From positions 1 to 64,000 of the IMG/VR virus record IMGVR_UViG_3300038560_000007: DNA of 64,000 nt; one strand, 5' to 3'. Shown here piece by piece: positions 1-5,865 of the stretch (positions within the stretch are counted from its first letter, which is position 1; every line of letters starts with the position of its first letter). Origin of the DNA: a virus. The position numbers and the translations under genes are program-made. Below the pieces are notes generated by a model that saw only the letters and a list, made by a program, of their open reading frames with translations, was not told the origin of the DNA and searched no databases.

Positions 1-84
1 CCCTATGCAGCCCTATGCAGAGGCAAGGAGGGCTTGATCTGACTATGCAGTCAGAGGCAAGGAGGGCTTGATCTGACTATGCAG
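1..84. repeat. short direct repeats at the left edge
   Basis: CCCTATGCAG occurs twice in tandem (1-20). A 30-bp unit beginning AGGCAAGGAGGGC and ending CTATGCAG then occurs at 21-50 and, exactly, at 55-84. The unit contains an RBS-like AAGGAGGGC but no start codon follows in frame, so it looks like a duplicated gene leader or a genome-end repeat. No gene is seen in 1-237 apart from the promoter at 140-168. CACACCCTA also recurs (87 and 123). Confidence 0.8.
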
Positions 85-106
85 GCACACCCTACCCCTG
101 CATTTT

Positions 107-120
107 AAAAGATCTTGAAG
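107..120 (+). promoter_or_regulatory. AAGATCTTGAA box upstream of first promoter
   Basis: AAAAGATCTTGAAG lies about 20 bp before the -35 of the 140-168 promoter. The same core recurs at 1617-1628 and 4762-4773, again just before promoters, and in a variant form at 39432-39443. Conservation outside the core promoter suggests an operator. The binding protein is unknown. Confidence 0.55.
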
Positions 121-139
121 CCACACCCTACTACACCCG

Positions 140-168
140 TTGTGAAATGATGATTCAGCCTATATAAT
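140..168 (+). promoter_or_regulatory. promoter P1
   Basis: -35 TTGTGA (140-145), 17-bp spacer, -10 TATAAT (163-168) within TATATAATA. It belongs to the ten-member promoter set on this strand and drives the gene at 238. Between the promoter and the gene, AAGATCCGGA-like direct repeats occur in the leader (190-215). Confidence 0.85.
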
Positions 169-237
169 AAAGATATAGGAAAACAGCAGAACAAGATCCG
201 GAGCAAGATCCGGATCAAGAACCGAAAGGATCATGCT

Positions 238-495
238 ATGTCCAACACGGAACTCGCAGTCATCGAGCGGACCGAAGAGTCCGTCACGATCTCCCCATAC
301 CGCGCGGCCCAGCTAGTCAACGAGATGTTCAGGGAGCTCGGACTCACGAAGCAGATCCCTCCGCAGATGATCTACACTTACGTCCGCAAGGGGTACATCA
401 CCGCAACGGACCGCCGGATCGACCGCCAGTCCTTCGAGACTTGGGCCCGCCCGTACATCGAGCGGACCGCCAAGCGGGCCATGAAGACAGCGTAG
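238..495 (+). CDS. small protein of four-member paralog family (member 1)
   Basis: 85 residues. The core reads ISPYRAAQLVNEMFRELG, then IPPQMIYTYVRKGYI, then a basic tail ending TAKRAMKTA. The same core (SPYQA..VN..L.E.G...PPQM.YTY...GK......F..W...YI.R..KR) occurs in the proteins at 2024 and 4907, and more distantly at 20690. It resembles a small helical, possibly helix-turn-helix, DNA-binding fold, but no named family is recognised. The start has GAAAGGA about 7 nt upstream and lies 70 nt after the -10 of P1. The position behind a promoter with an AAGATCTTGAA box suggests a regulatory or nucleoid role; that is inference. Confidence 0.85.
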   Translation: MSNTELAVIERTEESVTISPYRAAQLVNEMFRELGLTKQIPPQMIYTYVRKGYITATDRRIDRQSFETWARPYIERTAKRAMKTA

Positions 496-507
496 CCGGA
501 CCAGAGT

Positions 508-556
508 GGACAGGGGCTAAAGCCCCTAGTCCGCTCCGGACTTACTACGAAGTCCG
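508..556 (+). other. two RNA hairpins between genes
   Basis: GGACAGGGGCT (508-518), loop AA, AGCCCCT-A-GTCC (521-532) forms a long stem with one bulged A. CGGACTT (537-543) pairs with AAGTCCG (550-556). There is no U tract, so termination is uncertain. The pair fills the gap before the RBS of the gene at 576, as ribozymes do further on, and the GGAC/GTCC ends resemble hammerhead helix II. No GAAA or CUGANGA core is present. Confidence 0.5.
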
Positions 557-575
557 ATTAAGGAGGGAGGGAACG

Positions 576-884
576 ATGTCCGACATCGACTACGATGCCC
601 TAGCGGCAGCGATCCTGAACCGCGAGTTCGGTCCGAGGAACGATCGGATCACGCAACGCGACCTGACCACGTCGTCAGTTCCGCCAAAGCGGGACGGCAA
701 GCGGCACAACGATCGGGTCAAGGAACGCGGGTCCGAACTGCCGAAGGATTTCATCAGAGCGGCCTACACCGACCACCTACAAGCAGAAGCCCAAACCGCT
801 CGGTTGCCGCGAGAAAGCGGCCCGCGATGGAACGGGATCGTCACCCGATCGAACACCAGCTTCGGCCCAGGCCGAGCGCATTAG
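576..884 (+). CDS. hypothetical protein, 102 aa
   Basis: The start ATG at 576 follows AAGGAGGGAGGGAACG, a near-perfect RBS, so the longer in-frame extension back to 441 is rejected. The protein starts MSDIDYDALAAAILNREFG and is hydrophilic and rich in Arg, Lys and Asp, with no Cys cluster or membrane segment. No family is recognised. It is the second gene of the P1 unit and ends 8 nt before the next start. Confidence 0.75.
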   Translation: MSDIDYDALAAAILNREFGPRNDRITQRDLTTSSVPPKRDGKRHNDRVKERGSELPKDFIRAAYTDHLQAEAQTARLPRESGPRWNGIVTRSNTSFGPGRAH

Positions 885-892
885 GAGGAAAA

Positions 893-1027
893 ATGGCCAG
901 CATCATGACGCCAGAGATTGGTGTCGGAACGACCGGCCCGACCATCACCATTCGCATGAGGCAGGTTGTATTCGGCCAGTCCTTCTGGACTGACTGCATC
1001 ATCCACCCTGTTGTCACCCGCCCCTAG
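893..1027 (+). CDS. hypothetical small protein, 44 aa
   Basis: The start ATG at 893 follows TTAGGAGGAAAA. The product has a short beta-rich stretch (GPTITIRMRQVVFG) and one Cys, and no recognisable domain. It is tightly linked to the preceding gene. The strong RBS and the Thr/Ile/Val-rich beta pattern favour a real gene despite its size. Confidence 0.6.
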   Translation: MASIMTPEIGVGTTGPTITIRMRQVVFGQSFWTDCIIHPVVTRP

Positions 1028-1203
1028 GCAAGCGAACCCACGTAGCAGGCAGCCGTCACGGTGCAACCGATGACCACGTCGATCGGGAACCGGAGTAGCG
1101 GAAGCCAGGACCGAAAGTTAGCGAGCCTACCCACCCTCTAGACGCCGGGACGCAAGCGCCGACCGATTCCACATCGGCAACGAACAAAGCTACGTACGGC
1201 ATC
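1028..1203 (+). other. non-coding gap upstream of ribozyme 1
   Basis: This 176-nt stretch has no start with an RBS. It shows small possible hairpins, such as CCGA (1169-1172) with TCGG about 10 nt later, and scattered GAAA and CCGATGA words that do not pair as a hammerhead. It may be a structured leader or a decayed array unit. No function can be assigned. Confidence 0.4.
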
Positions 1204-1257
1204 AGGACGAAACCTGCGACGGCAGGTCCACGGCTAGAAGCCGTGCCGATGAGTCCT
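1204..1257 (+). ncRNA. type II hammerhead ribozyme 1
   Basis: Helix II is AGGAC (1204-1208) with GTCCT (1253-1257). GAAA is at 1209-1212. Helix III is CCTGC (1213-1217) with GCAGG (1222-1226). The cleavage triplet GTC is at 1226-1228, with predicted cleavage after C1228. Helix I is CACGGCT/AGCCGTG. The second conserved strand is CCGATGA (1246-1252), where the consensus is CUGANGA, so position 4 is C not U and activity may be reduced. The ribozyme sits 20 nt before the start at 1278. Confidence 0.9.
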
Positions 1258-1277
1258 AGCAAAGAAGGAGACCAGCC

Positions 1278-1568
1278 ATGAAGAAGTTCGTAGTCCGAGT
1301 ATACGAAGTGACCATCAAGGACACCGATCAGTACAATAACCTGATGGACCAGATGATCTCAGACGACCCGGAGATCGAGACCGGCAACAACGGAGACCCG
1401 TCCAGAGAGTGGCTGGACGAGCAACTGGCGCTCCGGATGACGTACCAGTACGACATGGGCAATTACGTGACCGCGGACGCGGCCGTCAACGGAGTCCTTG
1501 AAGGGGACGCGTACGTGGTCAGCCTGGACCAAGTCAATCGCATCCAGAACATCCTGCTAGAACGGTGA
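1278..1568 (+). CDS. hypothetical protein, 96 aa
   Basis: The start follows GAAGGAGACCAGCC, just behind ribozyme 1. The protein is acidic and starts with a beta strand (KKFVVRVYEVTIK), followed by a helix and ending with DQVNRIQNILLER. It has no Cys cluster or membrane segment and no family is recognised. After predicted cleavage its mRNA would begin with the helix I hairpin directly before the RBS. Confidence 0.8.
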   Translation: MKKFVVRVYEVTIKDTDQYNNLMDQMISDDPEIETGNNGDPSREWLDEQLALRMTYQYDMGNYVTADAAVNGVLEGDAYVVSLDQVNRIQNILLER

Positions 1569-1616
1569 CGTCACCAAGCTAAGTCACACCCGCCTACATC
1601 AGCCCCCTTCAAAATT

Positions 1617-1628
1617 AAAGATCTTGAA
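1617..1628 (+). promoter_or_regulatory. AAGATCTTGAA box before P2
   Basis: AAAGATCTTGAA ends 8 bp before the -35 of P2. It matches the boxes at 107-120 and 4762-4773. It is a candidate operator; the binding protein is not known. Confidence 0.55.
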
Positions 1629-1636
1629 AAAAGTCC

Positions 1637-1666
1637 TTGAAGGGGCCGCGAGGTCCGCGCTATAAT
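1637..1666 (+). promoter_or_regulatory. promoter P2
   Basis: -35 TTGAAG (1637-1642), 18-bp spacer, -10 TATAAT (1661-1666), followed by AAAAGTAGAAGC as in the other members of the set. It would transcribe 1712-4082 as one ribozyme-punctuated unit up to P3. Confidence 0.85.
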
Positions 1667-1711
1667 AAAAGTAGAAGCAAAAAACCAACACAAATCCGAG
1701 GCAGGATCAAG

Positions 1712-1933
1712 ATGAAGATTTCGTACCTCAAGGATCAGAAGTTCAGGCCAAAGCCGGTTACGACGAACATGAACTACGTCCGTTGTCCGTGCGAGCCTAA
1801 GACCAACGTACCAGGTTGGTTGCTGGACAAGATCGCCGAGGAGCGCCTGACCGGAAGGTTCAACGTACGAAAGTCAAACCTATGCCCCGGGTGCGGAGAG
1901 TACCGCTCCGTGAACGGTACATGTAGCTGCTAG
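1712..1933 (+). CDS. small zinc-ribbon protein, 73 aa
   Basis: Two cysteine pairs suggest a zinc ribbon: CPC in the first half and CPGCGEY...CSC at the end. The body is basic (MKISYLKDQKFRPKP). The ATG at 1712 is chosen because the in-frame start at 1637 lies inside promoter P2; GAGGCAGGATC precedes it at a weak RBS. Zinc-ribbon peptides of this kind in phages often bind nucleic acid or host transcription factors, but no specific family is recognised. Ribozyme 2 starts immediately after the stop codon. Confidence 0.75.
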   Translation: MKISYLKDQKFRPKPVTTNMNYVRCPCEPKTNVPGWLLDKIAEERLTGRFNVRKSNLCPGCGEYRSVNGTCSC

Positions 1934-1935
1934 GA

Positions 1936-1999
1936 CCGAACAGGACGAAACGTACGAGAGTACGTCCACGACTGAGAGTCGTGCCGATGAGTCCATCGG
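1936..1999 (+). ncRNA. type II hammerhead ribozyme 2
   Basis: Helix II core is GGAC (1943-1946) with GTCC (1991-1994). It extends beyond an internal loop by CCGA (1936-1939) with TCGG (1996-1999). GAAA is at 1947-1950. Helix III is CGTAC-GAGA-GTACG. Cleavage is predicted after C1966. Helix I is CACGACT/AGTCGTG. The conserved strand is CCGATGA, again C at position 4. It lies between the stop at 1933 and the RBS of 2024. Confidence 0.92.
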
Positions 2000-2023
2000 A
2001 ACAAACACGGAAGGAATCCCGTC

Positions 2024-2467
2024 ATGAGTGCAAACCGCAATCGCCGGCCCACGCGTCCGCAGGCCCCGAAGGCGCAGGAGCCCAAGACCGGCACCGAGCT
2101 CGTCCTCTACGGGGACGGCAAGGAGGAGTTGATCGAGGGAACCTTCGTCGAGGAGCCCGAGACCAACGAGCCAGAGACCGACGCCGAAGAGGCCGACGTC
2201 ACCGAGACGGCCGAGGACGCTCCCAAGCGGAAGCGCGTGTTCGTCCTCACACCGTACCAGGCGGCCAAGATCGTGAACCGCAAGCTGATCGAGGCAGGCA
2301 TCGAGAAGGTGCTGCCGCCCCAGATGCTGTACACGTACCGCAAGCAGGGCAAGTTCACCTCGCTGAAGGCCGAAGACGGCCGCTACATGGTGGAGCCGAT
2401 GAGCTTCCTGGCCTGGTGCGACAGCTACATCGCCCGAGTCGCCAAGCGCGAGGCCGAGGCAGCCTGA
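2024..2467 (+). CDS. paralog family member 2 with acidic N-terminus, 147 aa
   Basis: The N-terminal 70 residues are rich in Glu/Asp and Pro and probably disordered. The family core follows at about residue 73 (VFVLTPYQAAKIVNRKLIEAG, then LPPQMLYTYRKQGKF, then FLAWCDSYIARVAKRE). It is clearly related to 238-495 and 4907-5353. The start has GGAAGGA upstream, behind ribozyme 2. An acidic tail joined to a conserved basic core is seen in DNA-mimic and nucleoid proteins, but the role here is unknown. Confidence 0.88.
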   Translation: MSANRNRRPTRPQAPKAQEPKTGTELVLYGDGKEELIEGTFVEEPETNEPETDAEEADVTETAEDAPKRKRVFVLTPYQAAKIVNRKLIEAGIEKVLPPQMLYTYRKQGKFTSLKAEDGRYMVEPMSFLAWCDSYIARVAKREAEAA

Positions 2468-2476
2468 CCGAGAGAA

Positions 2477-2528
2477 AGGACGAAACCGCTTCGGCGGTCC
2501 ACGGATTAGATCCGTGCTGACGAGTCCT
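2477..2528 (+). ncRNA. type II hammerhead ribozyme 3
   Basis: Helix II is AGGAC (2477-2481) with GTCCT (2524-2528). GAAA is at 2482-2485. Helix III is CCGC with a TTCG tetraloop and GCGG. Cleavage is predicted after C2499. Helix I is CACGGAT/ATCCGTG. The conserved strand CTGACGA matches consensus. It begins 9 nt after one stop codon and ends 19 nt before the next start. Confidence 0.96.
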
Positions 2529-2547
2529 AGAAAGGCAGGAATCAGAA

Positions 2548-2781
2548 ATGGCCAGCATCTTTGCCGGGCTCACGCCCGAGCAGATCAAAGCCCTTACCCC
2601 TCAGGAGATCGGCGACCTGGTAGACAAGTCAATGGTGGGGCGTGTCTGGATCTCCAGGAGCAGCATCACCTGGAGCGGTACTCTCCGCAGGGTCGGAGAG
2701 GCACGAGCAGTGCCGGAGGCGGAGGTTGAGCAGTTTCTCGCTGACGGGTGGCACCTAGTCACACCCGAGTCTGGTGACTGA
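2548..2781 (+). CDS. hypothetical protein, 77 aa
   Basis: It starts MASIFAGLTPEQIKALTPQEI and ends EVEQFLADGWHLVTPESGD, with a beta-rich middle (GRVWISRSSITWSGTLRRV). AAAGGCAGGAATCAGAA is upstream. Proteins ending with a residue run like FLADGWHLV are common small phage products of unknown role. Ribozyme 3 directly precedes it. Confidence 0.8.
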   Translation: MASIFAGLTPEQIKALTPQEIGDLVDKSMVGRVWISRSSITWSGTLRRVGEARAVPEAEVEQFLADGWHLVTPESGD

Positions 2782-2788
2782 CGTGAAC

Positions 2789-2917
2789 ATGGAGACGCTG
2801 TGGCCGTGCCTCATGCACATCGCCACGTGTGGACACCATCTCGCGTACACGCTTCACGTGTTCCACGAGGGTGGACGAACGTTCGGAGCGTACTACTTCA
2901 AGCTAGTACGCAACTAA
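2789..2917 (+). CDS. small His/Cys-containing protein, 42 aa
   Basis: An ATG frame from 2789 to a TAA at 2915-2917 encodes METLWPCLMHIATCGHHLAY and then an aromatic, basic tail ending YYFKLVRN. It begins 7 nt after the preceding stop, so translation may be coupled; there is no strong RBS. The next gene starts 9 nt later with its RBS in the gap. It fits the spacing better than the longer overlapping frame at 2800-3156. Confidence 0.5.
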   Translation: METLWPCLMHIATCGHHLAYTLHVFHEGGRTFGAYYFKLVRN

Positions 2918-2926
2918 GGAGGGAAC

Positions 2927-3214
2927 ATGGAACACAAGAGCTCCGACGGCCACGCGATCGAGGTCGGCAAGAAGTTCTGGAACAACGACCTTCGCGTGTG
3001 CGAGATCACCGAGGTTGCTTCCTGGAGCAACGAGTACGCCGACACCGGGTGCACGCAGACGTGGCACGACACCAACAAGGGCCACTTCGACACGCTGGAC
3101 GGATCGATGAAGCCGTACGGCAGGCTAGCCCGCTACTACGGCGGCAAGGATGCTGAGCGGTACGAAGCAGGTACGTACTACGGAGACATCAGCGGTCTTC
3201 CCAATCCGCTGTAA
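2927..3214 (+). CDS. hypothetical protein, 95 aa
   Basis: The start follows AACTAAGGAGGGAAC, a strong RBS. The sequence is rich in aromatic residues and Gly (VGKKFWNNDLRVCEIT, ending GDISGLPNPL) and looks like a compact beta domain. No family is recognised. It ends 3 nt before ribozyme 4. Confidence 0.82.
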   Translation: MEHKSSDGHAIEVGKKFWNNDLRVCEITEVASWSNEYADTGCTQTWHDTNKGHFDTLDGSMKPYGRLARYYGGKDAERYEAGTYYGDISGLPNPL

Positions 3215-3217
3215 CCA

Positions 3218-3270
3218 AGGACGAAACGGCGAGAGCCGTCCACGGCTAGAGAGCCGTGCTGAAGAGTCCT
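3218..3270 (+). ncRNA. type II hammerhead ribozyme 4
   Basis: Helix II is AGGAC (3218-3222) with GTCCT (3266-3270). GAAA is at 3223-3226. Helix III is CGGC-GAGA-GCCG. Cleavage is predicted after C3240. Helix I is CACGGCT/AGCCGTG. The conserved strand is CTGAAGA. An 18-nt piece (3228-3245) recurs exactly in the leader at 4845-4862. Confidence 0.96.
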
Positions 3271-3311
3271 GTAGGAGGACGACCATAGAGCAGTTCAAGG
3301 GAGAGTAGAAG

Positions 3312-3644
3312 ATGAAAGTCAAAGTATGCAAGTGTGGCCACGGTGACTATGAGCATATCGGGTCCGAGAAGAACGGCCCGTGTTCTCATTTGCTGCTAGT
3401 CTCAGAGCGCCATAGGTTCTGCGACTGCATGAAGTTCGAAGAGGAGGTGACAAAACTGGATATGGACGAGGCACACCTGAAGGCCGTCAAGGTCTTCCGC
3501 GAGGCCATGCAGGCCCGCATCGAAGAGTACATCAGCGAGTTCGAGCGCGAGGACGTCGACATCGATGGAGACTACGACCAGCCGATCCTAATGTACGACT
3601 TCGGCCTGTACCTACAGGTCGCCAGCGGGCACCACCCCGAGTAG
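3312..3644 (+). CDS. zinc-binding N-terminal domain protein, 110 aa
   Basis: The first 40 residues carry CKCGHGDYEH, CSHLL and FCDC, a likely zinc site of the kind seen in small phage proteins with a CxCGH..H motif. The rest is helical and acidic. Residues EYISEFERED are encoded by a 32-nt stretch (3524-3555) that is identical to 34172-34203 in an unrelated gene. The RBS is weak (GGGAGAGTAGAAG) and sits behind ribozyme 4. No named family. Confidence 0.82.
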   Translation: MKVKVCKCGHGDYEHIGSEKNGPCSHLLLVSERHRFCDCMKFEEEVTKLDMDEAHLKAVKVFREAMQARIEEYISEFEREDVDIDGDYDQPILMYDFGLYLQVASGHHPE

Positions 3645-3653
3645 CAAGGGACA

Positions 3654-3706
3654 GGGCGAAACGCGCTTCGGCGCGTCCACAGGTAAGTGCCTGTGCTGAT
3701 GAGCCC
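3654..3706 (+). ncRNA. type II hammerhead ribozyme 5
   Basis: Helix II is GGGC (3654-3657) with GCCC (3703-3706), a full compensatory change from the usual GGAC/GTCC. GAAA is at 3658-3661. Helix III is CGCGC, TTCG, GCGCG. Cleavage is predicted after C3677. Helix I is CACAGG/CCTGTG. CTGATGA is perfect consensus. It ends 11 nt before the next start. Confidence 0.97.
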
Positions 3707-3717
3707 AAGGAGGGCAC

Positions 3718-3990
3718 ATGTCAAAGATCCAGATCGAGCTGGACCTGACGACGATGCAATATCGTCGCCTGGTCGAGGACGCCGAAGAGGCGATGGACGC
3801 TGCGAGTAACCCGAACTCGTATGAGGCGTTCTACCAGCTTGCCAAGGCCATTTCCGACGCCAAGGGCTGGGAGCTCACCGCTCGCGACCCGGCTACGTGG
3901 AAAGAGGACCAGAGCGCCGAGTGGCGTGAGGAGCAGCAGGCGCAGTACGACGAGCAGTATCCGACACTCCCAGACATGCCGGCTCCATGA
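3718..3990 (+). CDS. hypothetical protein, 90 aa
   Basis: The start follows CCAAGGAGGGCAC. The protein is acidic and mostly helical (MSKIQIELDLTTMQYRRLV, ending QYPTLPDMPAP) with no Cys. No family is recognised. Its stop overlaps the next small gene as ATGA. Confidence 0.82.
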   Translation: MSKIQIELDLTTMQYRRLVEDAEEAMDAASNPNSYEAFYQLAKAISDAKGWELTARDPATWKEDQSAEWREEQQAQYDEQYPTLPDMPAP

Positions 3991-4082
3991 GAGAGCGGTT
4001 CCACGACTTCGTCTCCGAGATGCTGGTCGCCTTCTTCGAGGCGTACCAGCTCGCGAAGGCACAGAAAAGTTCCCATCGTTAG
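3987..4082 (+). CDS. small helical peptide, 31 aa
   Basis: It starts in an ATGA overlap with the previous stop and ends TAG just before promoter P3. The sequence MRERFHDFVSEMLVAFFEAY is an amphipathic helix. The overlap is the usual coupling arrangement in this genome. The size makes it tentative. Confidence 0.5.
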   Translation: MRERFHDFVSEMLVAFFEAYQLAKAQKSSHR

Positions 4083-4086
4083 GGCC

Positions 4087-4116
4087 TTGCTTTTTGCTCG
4101 AGAGCCCCTATATAAT
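4087..4116 (+). promoter_or_regulatory. promoter P3
   Basis: -35 TTGCTT (4087-4092), 18-bp spacer containing GCTCGAG, -10 TATAAT (4111-4116), then AGAAGTAGAGCC. It is nearly identical to P5 at 11274 over the -35 and spacer, and drives the gene at 4147. Confidence 0.9.
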
Positions 4117-4146
4117 AGAAGTAGAGCCAAACTCCAAGGAGATACC

Positions 4147-4305
4147 GTGACCACACACAGGCGGCTACAGAAGACCATGCGCAGCCCGGCACGCGCGAAG
4201 CGCCGGGCCAAGAAGACGCCTTCGGCCATGCGCGAGCGCATGTACATGGCGTTCAGGGCACCACGTGAGGAGCTGGACAGTCTGTTCCTGCACCTCAAGG
4301 GCTAA
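4147..4305 (+). CDS. small basic protein, 52 aa
   Basis: The GTG at 4147 follows CAAGGAGATACC; an in-frame ATG at 4087 lies inside the promoter and is rejected. The N-terminal half is strongly basic (RRLQKTMRSPARAKRRAKK), suggesting nucleic-acid binding. The C-terminal half is a short acidic helix ending DSLFLHLKG. It ends 2 nt before ribozyme 6. No family is recognised. Confidence 0.72.
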   Translation: MTTHRRLQKTMRSPARAKRRAKKTPSAMRERMYMAFRAPREELDSLFLHLKG

Positions 4306-4307
4306 CA

Positions 4308-4360
4308 GGACGAAACGCGGAGTGTCCGCGTCCTAGCGTAAGGCGCTAGCTGACGAGTCC
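4308..4360 (+). ncRNA. type II hammerhead ribozyme 6
   Basis: Helix II is GGAC (4308-4311) with GTCC (4357-4360). GAAA is at 4312-4315. Helix III is CGCGGA-GTG-TCCGCG. Cleavage is predicted after C4332. Helix I is CTAGCG/CGCTAG. The conserved strand is CTGACGA. It starts 2 nt after a stop codon and ends 22 nt before the next start. Confidence 0.96.
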
Positions 4361-4382
4361 GTCAGTACAACAAGGAGGGCAC

Positions 4383-4685
4383 ATGCCAGGAGACCCTAAG
4401 CCATCGCTGAATGCAGTCGAATTCGCTGCCGCGTTCGCGAAGGTATTCGCCCACGCGATCAGCCGAATAGGGCTAGAATGCCCCATTTTCGTCGACGACT
4501 CTGTGGGCACCACGTACGTAGTCGACAGCGTTACGTACGAGGAAGACATGGCGGGAGCCGTCGTAGTTCGTATCCACGAGCTGCCCAAGAGTCGGCATGA
4601 GCTACCTCGAGATGCGCAGGTCATCAGCGAGACGTGGGCCGAGTTCATCGAAGACACCGGTTCCTGTCTACGTACCGGAGCATGA
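4383..4685 (+). CDS. hypothetical protein, 100 aa
   Basis: The start follows CAAGGAGGGCAC behind ribozyme 6. It is a mixed alpha/beta sequence (ISRIGLECPIFVDDSVGTTY) ending TWAEFIEDTGSCLRTGA. The WAEFIEDT segment is encoded by 26 nt (4634-4659) identical to 25374-25399 in the gene at 25189. No family is recognised. Confidence 0.82.
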   Translation: MPGDPKPSLNAVEFAAAFAKVFAHAISRIGLECPIFVDDSVGTTYVVDSVTYEEDMAGAVVVRIHELPKSRHELPRDAQVISETWAEFIEDTGSCLRTGA

Positions 4686-4761
4686 AGAGCCGGTCATGGC
4701 AATCCGCTTGGATGACCCCTACTCGAGATAGGTCATCAATTGATTTGCCCAAAAACAATTC

Positions 4762-4773
4762 AAAGATCTTGAA
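4762..4773 (+). promoter_or_regulatory. AAGATCTTGAA box before P4
   Basis: AAAGATCTTGAA, flanked by CAATTC and TTGG, lies 8 bp before the -35 of P4. It matches the boxes at 107-120 and 1617-1628. All three precede units that contain a member of the four-paralog family. Confidence 0.55.
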
Positions 4774-4781
4774 TTGGAGCC

Positions 4782-4811
4782 TTGCTAAGTCCGCTAGGTC
4801 TCCTATATAAT
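4782..4811 (+). promoter_or_regulatory. promoter P4
   Basis: -35 TTGCTA (4782-4787), 18-bp spacer, -10 TATAAT (4806-4811) in TATATAAT, then TGAAGTATAAGC. It drives the gene at 4907 through a 90-nt structured leader. Confidence 0.88.
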
Positions 4812-4829
4812 TGAAGTATAAGCAAGAAC

Positions 4830-4887
4830 GATCTGCGAGAGGTAGGCGAGAGCCGTCCACGGACGGTTGTCGGGTGCAACTCGCATC
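4830..4887 (+). ncRNA. structured leader with hammerhead remnant
   Basis: GAT-CT-GCGAG (4830-4839) pairs with CTCGCATC (4880-4887). Inside, 4845-4862 is an exact 18-nt copy of helix III plus cleavage site of ribozyme 4 (3228-3245). The GAAA core, the CUGANGA strand and helix II are missing, so self-cleavage is not expected. It looks like a decayed ribozyme kept in, or turned into, a hairpin leader. Confidence 0.6.
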
Positions 4888-4906
4888 GGGAAGAGAGGTG
4901 ATACAC

Positions 4907-5353
4907 ATGACTGACACCGACACCAAGGCTCCGGAGACCGAGGCCAAGGTCGAGAAGAAGGCCAAGCGCGCCTACGTCTTCACGCCGTTCCAGGCGATGA
5001 AGAAGGTGAACGCGATGCTGGCAGAGGCGGGTGTTGAGCGGACCCTTCAGGGCCCCATGCTCTACTCCTACGCCAACTCCGGCAAGTTCAAGGTCGCTCC
5101 GGCGCAGGTCGACATCGATGCCAAGGCTGAGAAGCCGAGGCAGGAGGTCGACGAGGAGTCCTTCACCGAGTGGGCAAAGGCGTTCGTTGAGAGTGCCAAG
5201 AACGGTACCCGCAACACCTCCAAGAAGGCGGACAAGGCCGATGAGGCCGAGGACGCTGACGACAACGAGGTCGACGACGAAGACGAGTCCGATGAGGACG
5301 AGGACGCCGACGAGCTCGAGGACGACGACGAGGAGCTCGACGAGGCCGAGTAG
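4907..5353 (+). CDS. paralog family member 3 with acidic C-terminus, 148 aa
   Basis: The family core lies at residues 24-65 (YVFTPFQAMKKVNAMLAEAG, then GPMLYSYANSGKF) and continues in FTEWAKAFVESAKN near residue 90. The last 40 residues are almost all Asp/Glu. The ATG at 4907 follows AAGAGAGGTGATACAC; the in-frame start at 4811 is at the transcription start and is rejected. A terminator-like hairpin follows. It is probably a DNA-associated protein whose acidic tail tunes binding; that is inference. Confidence 0.87.
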   Translation: MTDTDTKAPETEAKVEKKAKRAYVFTPFQAMKKVNAMLAEAGVERTLQGPMLYSYANSGKFKVAPAQVDIDAKAEKPRQEVDEESFTEWAKAFVESAKNGTRNTSKKADKADEAEDADDNEVDDEDESDEDEDADELEDDDEELDEAE

Positions 5354-5375
5354 GTCAGGAGCTCCTCCGGTAACT

Positions 5376-5401
5376 GAGTGGGCCTCTTCGGAGGCCCACT
5401 C
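5376..5401 (+). terminator. strong hairpin, probable terminator
   Basis: GAGTGGGCCTC (5376-5386), TTCG tetraloop, GAGGCCCACTC (5391-5401): 11 perfect base pairs, 22 nt after the stop of the gene at 4907. No U tract follows, as is common for terminators in high-GC actinobacteria, so it may instead protect a 3' end. Confidence 0.7.
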
Positions 5402-5406
5402 GGTAC

Positions 5407-5439
5407 AGGACAGTACCAACCACGGCTAGTAAGCCGAGC
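5407..5439 (+). other. probable hammerhead remnant
   Basis: AGGAC is at 5407-5411, followed after 9 nt by CCACGGCTAGTAAGCCGAGC, which resembles the cleavage side and helix I of ribozyme 1 (CCACGGCTAGAAGCCGTGC). GAAA, helix III and CUGANGA are missing. Further on, GCCCC (5493-5497) and GGGGC (5501-5505) form a small hairpin before the gene at 5512. Confidence 0.45.
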
Positions 5440-5511
5440 ACAATCCCGGGAACAATCCCGGACAAAAAGGCAGACACAAGAGCCCCAAAGGGGCAGGAAG
5501 CAAGGTCCAAA

Positions 5512-5865
5512 ATGCAGGACACAACCAAAGAGCATGGCACGGACTTCAGGCCGGGTAAGGCCCCCCTGAGGGTCACGCTGACCGGCAACGTCGCCCAGTT
5601 CCTGGCGAACGCTGGGCAGGAGATCGCGGACGCGTACGATGCGGCCGACGACGTCGACGAGCTGATCAAGCTCCTGGAAGGCCATGCCGACTGGACGTCG
5701 TACGACATGGACTGGACGCCTCCGCGTGGCGGCGCGAAGCAGACGTTCCACAACGTCTACCGGTCCACCCAGACCTCCGCTACGGAGGAGCTCCGCGTCA
5801 TCGTGACCAAGAGCAGCCGCGGCGACCTCAGCGTCACCTTCCACACCTGGTGGAAGCCGGCGTAA
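5512..5865 (+). CDS. hypothetical protein, 117 aa
   Basis: It begins MQDTTKEHGTDFRPGKAPLR, then a helical middle (VAQFLANAGQEIADAYDAAD) and a beta-rich C-terminus with DLSVTFHTWWKPA. There are no Cys residues or membrane segment. Upstream, GGGGCAGGAAGCAAGG is the likely RBS, partly within a hairpin. No family is recognised. Confidence 0.78.
   Translation: MQDTTKEHGTDFRPGKAPLRVTLTGNVAQFLANAGQEIADAYDAADDVDELIKLLEGHADWTSYDMDWTPPRGGAKQTFHNVYRSTQTSATEELRVIVTKSSRGDLSVTFHTWWKPA

Noticed and set aside
2800-3156. 118-aa plus frame
   Set aside because: Shadow of the well-started gene at 2927; no RBS.
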